A stretch of 64,000 nucleotides of DNA from positions 62,001 through 126,000 of the forward strand of contig USLU01000003.1 of the NCBI GenBank assembly GCA_900555635.1, in the 5' to 3' direction. Every line of letters starts with the position of its first letter. Within the stretch, counting starts at the first letter, position 1. Under the pieces are notes generated by a model. It had not been told where the DNA came from and did not search any database. It saw only the letters and a list, made by a program, of their open reading frames with translations. The position numbers were made by a program, and so were the translations under genes. This DNA comes from an uncultured Bacteroides sp. (lineage in GTDB: Bacteria; Bacteroidota; Bacteroidia; Bacteroidales; Bacteroidaceae). This document shows, piece by piece, positions 55,076 to 62,135 of this stretch.

Positions 55076-56398
55076 TTATTTCTTCCCATATTCCGGATCT
55101 ATCTTCCTGTCTGCAAAGATGGTAACGATTACCGTAGCAATACAACATACTATTACCAACCAGAAGAAGTTGATATAACCGATTGCCTCTTGAATATACC
55201 CTGCAAACATACCCGGAATCATCATGCTCAGTGCCATGAATGCGGTGCAGATGGCATAATGGGATGTCTTGAACTCGCCTTCGGAGAAGTACATCATGTA
55301 GAGCATATATGCAGTGAACCCGAATCCATAGCCGAATTGTTCGATGGCAATGGCGGTTGAGATAGCAAACAGGTTTTCGGGTTGACCGATGGCTAAGTAG
55401 ACGAATGTAAGGCAAGGCAGCGTCATACATCCTGCCATCCACCAGATAGAGCGTTTCAGTCCGATGCGCGATGCGAACAGTCCTCCGAGAATACCACCTG
55501 CGGTAAGGAATATCACGCCGATAGTGCCATATACAATGCCTACTTCGGCTGTGGAAAGTTCTAAACCTCCCGATTCCTTGCTTGCTACAAGGAAAGGCAT
55601 ACACATCTTGATAAGGAATGCTTCGGGCAAGCGGTAGAGCAGCATGAATACGATGGCAAGCACTGCTCCCGGTTTGGTAAAGTAGGTGGCGAATGTGCGT
55701 CCGAACTCTATAAAGATAGCCTTTGCACTGGCTGTACCCGCTGACAACACGGACTTATCGGAAGTGGGGCGGGGTATGGCAAAGAGATGATAGAAAGTCA
55801 CTGAACTGAATATAATAGCTGTAACCAGCATCGTGATAGTCCATGATAACGGGATATTGTTATACTTCAGTTCGATGGCACCGGCTATTGCCACGAGTAC
55901 GCCTTGCCCGAAAATGGATGCCAGACGGTAGAAGGTGCTTCGGATGCCGACAAATGCCGCCTGGTCACTTTGTTTCAGCGCCAGCATATAGAAACCGTCG
56001 GCGGCAATATCGTGTGTGGCAGAGGCAAATGCTGTGATGATAAACAGTATCAGCGTGATGGTGAACATGCTGATAGGGGTTTGTCCGGCTGCCATTGTCG
56101 CTTCATCGGGGCGTGGAATGGATAGGGTAAGCAGGATAAATGCAATCGACATCAGGATCTGCATCGAGAGAATCCACCATCTTTTAGTCTTGATGATATC
56201 TACGAAGGGACTCCAGAAGGGTTTGATAGTCCAAGGCAGATACAGCAGGCTGGTAAATAGAGCCATCTCGCCATTGGGAACACCCATCTTGGCGAACATC
56301 AGTACTGAAATGTTATTCACGATAAAGTATGGAATACCTTGTGCAAAGTAGAGTGTCGGTACCCATGCCCAGGGTGATATGTTTTTTAGGTTGTTCAT
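55076..56398 (-). CDS. AmpG/MurT-like MFS transporter for muropeptides or MurNAc
   Basis: This 440-residue inner-membrane protein has about twelve helices. AmpG-family stretches are visible: PTLYFAQGIPYFIVNN, LYLPWTIKPFWSPFVDIIKTKRWW and ASATHDIAADGFYMLAL. In T. forsythia a homologue (MurT) imports MurNAc across the inner membrane and is encoded with MurK and MurQ. The presence of NamZ on one side and MurK/MurQ on the other supports the same role here. It starts 25 bases after the SpoIID gene. Confidence 0.87.
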   Translation of the reverse strand: MNNLKNISPWAWVPTLYFAQGIPYFIVNNISVLMFAKMGVPNGEMALFTSLLYLPWTIKPFWSPFVDIIKTKRWWILSMQILMSIAFILLTLSIPRPDEATMAAGQTPISMFTITLILFIITAFASATHDIAADGFYMLALKQSDQAAFVGIRSTFYRLASIFGQGVLVAIAGAIELKYNNIPLSWTITMLVTAIIFSSVTFYHLFAIPRPTSDKSVLSAGTASAKAIFIEFGRTFATYFTKPGAVLAIVFMLLYRLPEAFLIKMCMPFLVASKESGGLELSTAEVGIVYGTIGVIFLTAGGILGGLFASRIGLKRSIWWMAGCMTLPCLTFVYLAIGQPENLFAISTAIAIEQFGYGFGFTAYMLYMMYFSEGEFKTSHYAICTAFMALSMMIPGMFAGYIQEAIGYINFFWLVIVCCIATVIVTIFADRKIDPEYGKK

Positions 56399-56422
56399 GA
56401 TATTGATTTTTATCTGTTTAAA

Positions 56423-57739
56423 TTAGTCGTACAGCTTATCAATGCTTGCACCGATGTAGTAATGCAGAAGAATCGCATCGTATTGATAGCCTTGTTCACC
56501 CATCACAGCGGCACCTATCTGACATAATCCCACACCATGACCCCAACCGGCTCCGGTAAGGATGAAGCGTCCGGGGATGCCTTCGGGCGAAACGTCTTCT
56601 TTGTCTACCACAAAAGCCGAACTGTAAAGGTGTGACGTGGAAAGTGTGCGGCGTATTTCCAACTCCTTTCCGATGATGAGTGTTTTCTTTGTACCGATGA
56701 TTTTCAGTTTCCAAAAACGTGCGGAGGTACCGCGGGCTATAGGAACAAGGTCGATAATTTGTCCATAGTCGATGCCCGAACGTTTCAGAATGAGGGCTGA
56801 AAGTTCGTCTTGTGTATATACCACTTTCCAACGGTAGAAGTCTGTAGTTTCCTGGTCGTAATTATTGAGTACTTGAGAAAGTATCTTCTTGTCCGTTGTG
56901 TTACAGAAGGCTTCCGGTGAGGTACGAATCCAACGGTCGGCTTCGGCCTCTACAGTGAGATCGGGCAAGCTTTCCACTTTATAGTCTCTTTGCTTCCGGA
57001 GGTAGGGATACTTCACGTCTTCCCAGCAATATTGAAATTCCTCGAATGCACCGCCGCAACATTTGGAGAAACGGGCATCACAGATCTTTCCGTCGGACAT
57101 CAGCACCTGCCCGCGAGTGGCGGCAATGGCTTGCTTCACGATTTCGGTGGAAGCACGGGTAATGCCTTGGTAACGTTGGCAATGGTCGTCTGCACAAACG
57201 TCGAAACGGGTGTGGTCTTCGCGGTCGTACCAACGGATGAGCTCTTCTTCGGTCTGCGTCATTGCTGAATAGCCGGTTTGGGCGGCTTCAATTTCTTTAT
57301 TCTTCTGAATCTGTGCCAACAACCAACTACGGGAAATGACGGCATGGGCTTTCAGAAGCTCTAAAGAGGCGGTTGCACTCATCTCAGAAGAGATGACGCT
57401 GGTCAGGTAGTCTTCTACGTTGATAACATTGATGCCGGTAAGCTTGCCGTTCTCAACAATGATTTTCAAGGCACCCAAGAAGCGTTGGTCTTCTTTACGT
57501 TCCCAATGGAAGTTGATGCCAATGGTAACATCTAATAGCTCAAAAGCGTCTGTAGCTTCATGCAGTGGCTCGAACAGAAGTTCATCATACCGACGTCCGT
57601 TCCAAAGAATTTTACCTTCATCGTAGGTCACGACTTGTTTGCCGCTGATTTCCGTTCCGGCAATGCGATACGGATTCAGCAAGACAAACTCTATTTGAGA
57701 TTCGAATAGGATGCCTACATGTACTTTGGGCTCTTTCAT
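56423..57739 (-). CDS. SpoIID/LytB-domain protein, apparently without signal peptide
   Basis: This 438-residue protein carries the SpoIID domain, known as a lytic transglycosylase acting on denuded glycan strands. The core is VEDYLTSVISSEMSATASLE, with candidate catalytic Glu119, followed by LLKAHAVISRSWL. The late motif GWGHGVGLCQIGAAVM leads to LLHYYIGASIDKLY. The N-terminus (MKEPKVHVGILFESQIEFVLL) is polar and lacks a signal peptide. The upstream gene ends only 7 bases away, leaving no room for one. Cytoplasmic action on imported muropeptides, or an unusual export route, are both possible. Confidence 0.82.
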   Translation of the reverse strand: MKEPKVHVGILFESQIEFVLLNPYRIAGTEISGKQVVTYDEGKILWNGRRYDELLFEPLHEATDAFELLDVTIGINFHWERKEDQRFLGALKIIVENGKLTGINVINVEDYLTSVISSEMSATASLELLKAHAVISRSWLLAQIQKNKEIEAAQTGYSAMTQTEEELIRWYDREDHTRFDVCADDHCQRYQGITRASTEIVKQAIAATRGQVLMSDGKICDARFSKCCGGAFEEFQYCWEDVKYPYLRKQRDYKVESLPDLTVEAEADRWIRTSPEAFCNTTDKKILSQVLNNYDQETTDFYRWKVVYTQDELSALILKRSGIDYGQIIDLVPIARGTSARFWKLKIIGTKKTLIIGKELEIRRTLSTSHLYSSAFVVDKEDVSPEGIPGRFILTGAGWGHGVGLCQIGAAVMGEQGYQYDAILLHYYIGASIDKLYD

Positions 57740-57746
57740 ACTGTTT

Positions 57747-58682
57747 TTATTTAATCTGTTCTTTTATATGTTGTCTTAACTGGTGGAAATCATTCTCCGA
57801 AAGACAAACTTCACCAAGAATCCGGTCAATGTCTTCGGCAGTAATCTTCAGGAAATCCTTTTCTACGGGAGTGATAAACACACCACCCAGATCGACGGAA
57901 GCAGGACTGCTCAGCAGATTGGCTTCGCCCTCGGCCGTGTAGCAGGCAGGGCGATGCTGGGCACGGGGGAAGACAAACACAATCCATTTATCTGATTCAT
58001 ACATTGCAAGCACATTCATCATCGGTTCCTCTTCGCCGGGTTTCACGGTCATCGAACGGTAAATGATTTCGAACAATTCCGTAGCAGCATTCTTATCGGC
58101 AGATTCGATGACGAGCGTGGCACGAGGGGCATCATTCAGATACCAAAGTATCGCTTTCTTGTAATCTGCAATTTTTCCTGCAATCTGTCCTCTCCAATCT
58201 TTCTCGATGGGCATAAAACCTTTGTTGCCTGCCTGGAAGTGTGCATGGTCGGGGGCGGAAGCGCCGCATTTGGGTCCATTGTAAAAGAGGGTATAATCCG
58301 ATAATGCTTGCGCTAAGTCCAGCATATCTCCGAAGCGAACGGCAATGCGTTGGTCTACATGCTCCATCTCCGGTATCGTCAGGTGACGGGGAAAGATGGG
58401 GAAGGGGTTGACCAAGATATTGTAATGTCCGTCAAAAGGAATCCCTTTCTGTACAGGCGGCAAGTTAGCCGGGCAGAGGAAACATTTTCTTTCCCGGATG
58501 GACTTGGTATCTACCTTGGCACCGGAAGATACGATGCGGGCAGGGTTGAACTGTACTTTATAGGGAATGCCGTTTACATTCAATTCCTTCACCTTTACTC
58601 CTGAGAGGGCGGCGTAGTTGTCGTGCGCCGTTTCCCAGGAAGCCAGTTGTTCGGTTAGAAGATTGTGTACCGTTTGATTCAT
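57747..58682 (-). CDS. DUF4922 protein with GalT/HIT-type nucleotidyltransferase motif
   Basis: This 311-residue cytoplasmic protein has CFLC (Cys67, Cys70), then GHYNILVNPFPIFPRHLTI, and the HxHxQ motif His146-Ala-His148-Phe-Gln150. That combination is found in galactose-1-phosphate uridylyltransferases and Ap4A phosphorylases, where the second His carries the nucleotidyl group. I recognise the family as DUF4922. It lies 7 bases before the SpoIID gene, inside the salvage operon. A nucleotidyltransferase or phosphorylase role acting on amino-sugar phosphates is an inference. Confidence 0.78.
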   Translation of the reverse strand: MNQTVHNLLTEQLASWETAHDNYAALSGVKVKELNVNGIPYKVQFNPARIVSSGAKVDTKSIRERKCFLCPANLPPVQKGIPFDGHYNILVNPFPIFPRHLTIPEMEHVDQRIAVRFGDMLDLAQALSDYTLFYNGPKCGASAPDHAHFQAGNKGFMPIEKDWRGQIAGKIADYKKAILWYLNDAPRATLVIESADKNAATELFEIIYRSMTVKPGEEEPMMNVLAMYESDKWIVFVFPRAQHRPACYTAEGEANLLSSPASVDLGGVFITPVEKDFLKITAEDIDRILGEVCLSENDFHQLRQHIKEQIK

Positions 58683-58716
58683 ATATTATGTTCGATTAGA
58701 CGATTTGCGACCGGAT

Positions 58717-60180
58717 TTATTTCTTCTTGTTTAAGGCGACACGTGCTTGGAGTTCCCAAGTGCGGATGCGGTCTTTGTACACATTGTGACTATTCATTTT
58801 CACAATGTCCAGTGAAGCGTCGGAGTTATCGTCCCAACGGCGGCAGAGATATACTACCTCATACACACGTCCTATCTGATACTGACGTGAGAAGTTCAGT
58901 CCCAGTGCATAGTCTTCACCATAGCTGGTATTGGGCACTTTTACTTCACGCAATACCGGAGTGTAGAAAGCACGGGGAGCGCCCAAACCATTGATGCGGA
59001 GCGCATTGTTGCGACCGTTCTCCGGAGTCCATTCTTTATGGTCGATGATGCCTGGAGCAATCATATGCATATTGAAGTCTGTCATCATATAAGTACCTAC
59101 CACCATGGCGCAATTCTGTTCGTAGAAGGCACGGACCATGATAGACAGTGTGTTTTCGCTGCTATATACATCGTCACTATCCAGCTGTACGGCAAACTTT
59201 CCACATTTAGGATGGTGTACACCCATGTTCCAGCAGCCTCCGATGCCCAAGTCGTTACGTTCGGGAATGATATGAATTAGTCTTTCGTCCTCTTTGAATT
59301 CATCGATTGCTTCGGTGGTGCCGTCCGTAGAATGGTTGTCGATGATGATAAGGTTATATTTGAAGTCTGTCTTCTGGCTCAATACAGATTTGATGGCGTC
59401 ACGAATCGTGCGGATGCGGTTGCGTACCGGGATGATAACAGATGCTTCATACTCAAAGTTACCCGCCGAGAACTCAATCTTCTTAAATTCCGGTGCAAGG
59501 TATCCGCCAATCTCTTTCAGATGTTCGGTACATGCCTGTTCCATCTCGATCTGCCGGTCACGGTTCTTCGGGTCAACGTAGTCGAAGATTTTTTCGCCAC
59601 TCTTGCGAGTGTCATTTTCTACTTCACTGTACAGATATTCGTTAATGTGTACTAAGTCTTCTTTCTGACTTAATTTCAAGCGTAAATCATAAAGACCGGC
59701 GAAGTTATAGTCCGACTTCATTCGTCCGGCAGCTTCTTTGAACTTCTTGGCGTCGAACAACAGCACGGAACCGAAATTAAAATCATCTCTCAATGAACCG
59801 AATTGATAGTCTATTACCGGGGCATTAGTCTGTTTCCCTTCTGCTATCTGGTAGTGGTCGGCATATACCATACCGGCTTTGGAATCTTCAAGAATATGTA
59901 TCATGCGTTCCAAAGCAAACATGCCCATTTCAAGGGTTGTCTCTTTGGTATAGAGTAATATATAATCTCCTTTGGCAACTTTTGCAATGGCTTGCATAGC
60001 CGCACTACTATAAGGCATGTCCACAAACAACACTTCGCAACCGGGGAACTCCGATTTCAAAGAGCCACTGGTGGTTATTAAACGGATCTCTTCTACAAGT
60101 TCTGTAGCCTGAAGCCCTTTTACTGTTTTCTCTACTTGGTCTTTTCCTGCGTAAGGAAGAAAGCAACTGATCTTTTTCAT
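58717..60180 (-). CDS. Two-domain family 2 glycosyltransferase
   Basis: This 487-residue soluble protein has a C-terminal GT-A domain (about 250-480): EYEASVIIPVRNRIRTIRDA, IIIDNHSTDGTTEAID, then the metal-binding LDSDDVYS and GEDYALGLNFSRQY. The N-terminal part (1-215) has a second, degenerate GT-A-like fold (MKKISCFLPYAGKDQVEK, KGDYILLYTKE) that lacks a clear DxD. No membrane helices are seen. The acceptor and donor are unknown. The gap to DUF4922 is 34 bases. Its role among salvage genes is unclear; transfer of a sugar to a lipid or protein is possible. Confidence 0.8.
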   Translation of the reverse strand: MKKISCFLPYAGKDQVEKTVKGLQATELVEEIRLITTSGSLKSEFPGCEVLFVDMPYSSAAMQAIAKVAKGDYILLYTKETTLEMGMFALERMIHILEDSKAGMVYADHYQIAEGKQTNAPVIDYQFGSLRDDFNFGSVLLFDAKKFKEAAGRMKSDYNFAGLYDLRLKLSQKEDLVHINEYLYSEVENDTRKSGEKIFDYVDPKNRDRQIEMEQACTEHLKEIGGYLAPEFKKIEFSAGNFEYEASVIIPVRNRIRTIRDAIKSVLSQKTDFKYNLIIIDNHSTDGTTEAIDEFKEDERLIHIIPERNDLGIGGCWNMGVHHPKCGKFAVQLDSDDVYSSENTLSIMVRAFYEQNCAMVVGTYMMTDFNMHMIAPGIIDHKEWTPENGRNNALRINGLGAPRAFYTPVLREVKVPNTSYGEDYALGLNFSRQYQIGRVYEVVYLCRRWDDNSDASLDIVKMNSHNVYKDRIRTWELQARVALNKKK

Positions 60181-60229
60181 ATAATAGTATTTTTTCTTAT
60201 GTCATTTTCTTATTCTCCACTTTCCACTT

Positions 60230-62089
60230 TCAATTTTTCACTTTCAGAAGTCCCACCTCTCCGCTTGTTGCTGTGAAAAGTACTTCCCGCCTGCTTAATG
60301 GAACTACGGTGCTGATAAGTGAATTTCCTATTTTGTGTTTCCACAGTACCTTGCCCGTCTTGGCTTCCAGTGCGAAGATAAGTCCTTCTTTGGTACTGCC
60401 AAACATTACACCGTCTTTTTCTACTTGCATGGAAGGAGCATGTTCGTAGCCAAAGCCTACATTAGATGCCCACAACTCTTTTGGGGTGTCGCCTTGGGTA
60501 GAATAGCAAACAATGCTATCGTTCATCGTTTTACTGTAGATACGTTCATGGTCTTCGGATAAGCCGATGGTTTCGCGTACCATAGACTGGAATGTGCGCC
60601 AAACGGTGTTACCTGTCTTTAGATCGATGGCGGTCATGGCACGTTGGGGATCTGTAATGAATACTTTCCCATTGGCGGCTACCGGCCATACGGCAGCGGG
60701 AGAGAAATGCATGCGAGTTAGTCCGCCGGTCCATTTCCACAGTTCTTTTCCGTCTGCTTTGTTCAGTGCATACAGTGTATTATCCCATGCACCGAAGATT
60801 ACTTTGTCTTCTGTTACCAATGGCTTGGTTTCAATGTAGCCCTTTACGCCTGTAAAGGTCCACTTTACGTTTCCAGAGTTGAGGTTTATAGCACGGAATG
60901 TATGGTCACTTGCACCGATATAGGCAATGCCATTCTCTATGGTTACAGCTCCGAGTACAGGCTCGGCAGCTTCTACTTTCCACAGGAGACTTCCGTCTTT
61001 CGCGTTCAGTCCGTAGATGTGACGGTCGGCAGAACCGAATACAACAATACCTTCACTTACAGCCGGAGTGCCTACGATGCGTTTACCCGATTCAAAACTC
61101 CATAGCTTCTTACCGTTCTTTAAAGAGTAAGCTGTCAGGCGTCCCATGTCATCGCCTACAAAAACTTTATCTTTTTCTGTGGCAGGCGAGCAGTATATAC
61201 CGGCACCGGTTTGTACTACCCACTGTTCTTTTACTTGCGGATAGGTTTTGTTTACGGTAAAGTCAGGGTATTTTTCTGCTTTACCATTACGGTCATAATA
61301 TGCTTGGGTCAAGGAGAAAGCAGCCCATTGTTTTTTCGGTTCTCCGATACGTTGAGTATAAACTAAGATGGAATCGCTGGTTACTTCATAAATACCATAG
61401 CCCGGCTTGTCTTCTTTATCTCGCAGATTACTACGCATCAGGATGCCGGGAATACCATCATATCTCAAATTACGGTTACTATGATAATGTCCGCCTATCA
61501 TCAGGCGAATGTTATAGGGGCGAATAGCGTCTGTTACCTCGTACCAGTTATCTACGTCACCATCCATCAGGGGATAGTGGGTAACGAGTATCACGGGTTT
61601 GTCTTTTCCGGCTTTTTCCATTTCTTCCGTCATCCAGCGGATGTCTTGAGGTACTACATGCCCGTAAGCCATACGCATCAGCGGTCCGGAATTGAACCCG
61701 AGGAACAGGAAACCTTTGTGCTCGAACTCAAAGCGCTCGCTGCCGAAGATTTCTCCGAATGCAGTACATCCCGAGTCACTCCACTTTGTCTCGTGGTTTC
61801 CAAGGGTTACATAGTACTTTGTTTTCAGCAAGTCAAGGCATGATTTCACTCTTTCCATAGTAGCACGGTCGCCTTCTTCCGTAATGTCTCCCGTAACCAG
61901 AACAAAATCAATGCTGTCGGTCGCATTAATCTGTGCTACCGAACGCAATAAATCCTCTGTCGGATTCGGATTGTTCGGACTGAAATGGATATCTGTCAGC
62001 TGTGCAAAGCGGAATTTCCCATGCTGTGCCTGCGCCCCGAGGGGAAGCAGACAAGCGATCAGGATGATTATTAATAGTCTTCGATTCAT
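60230..62089 (-). CDS. Calcineurin-like phosphoesterase fused to a PQQ-type beta-propeller
   Basis: This 619-residue exported protein has a signal peptide (LIIILIACLLPLGAQA-Q). The N-terminal 260 residues form a metallophosphoesterase: Asp33 and His35 in LTDIHFSP, LVTGDITEEGD, TLGNHETKW, VTHYPLMDGD and GGHYHSN give a complete two-metal site. From about 290 onwards there are repeated PQQ-like blades (LTAYSLKNGKKLWSFESG, IYGLNAKDGSLLWKVEA, LYALNKADGKELWKWTGG). The propeller probably binds a ligand or partner rather than a cofactor. The substrate is unknown. Undecaprenyl-phosphate sugars or cell-wall polymers are possible given the operon. Confidence 0.87.
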   Translation of the reverse strand: MNRRLLIIILIACLLPLGAQAQHGKFRFAQLTDIHFSPNNPNPTEDLLRSVAQINATDSIDFVLVTGDITEEGDRATMERVKSCLDLLKTKYYVTLGNHETKWSDSGCTAFGEIFGSERFEFEHKGFLFLGFNSGPLMRMAYGHVVPQDIRWMTEEMEKAGKDKPVILVTHYPLMDGDVDNWYEVTDAIRPYNIRLMIGGHYHSNRNLRYDGIPGILMRSNLRDKEDKPGYGIYEVTSDSILVYTQRIGEPKKQWAAFSLTQAYYDRNGKAEKYPDFTVNKTYPQVKEQWVVQTGAGIYCSPATEKDKVFVGDDMGRLTAYSLKNGKKLWSFESGKRIVGTPAVSEGIVVFGSADRHIYGLNAKDGSLLWKVEAAEPVLGAVTIENGIAYIGASDHTFRAINLNSGNVKWTFTGVKGYIETKPLVTEDKVIFGAWDNTLYALNKADGKELWKWTGGLTRMHFSPAAVWPVAANGKVFITDPQRAMTAIDLKTGNTVWRTFQSMVRETIGLSEDHERIYSKTMNDSIVCYSTQGDTPKELWASNVGFGYEHAPSMQVEKDGVMFGSTKEGLIFALEAKTGKVLWKHKIGNSLISTVVPLSRREVLFTATSGEVGLLKVKN

Positions 62090-62135
62090 AGATGATGATT
62101 GGTTTTATTGATGATGTTATTGGTCTTATAAGATA

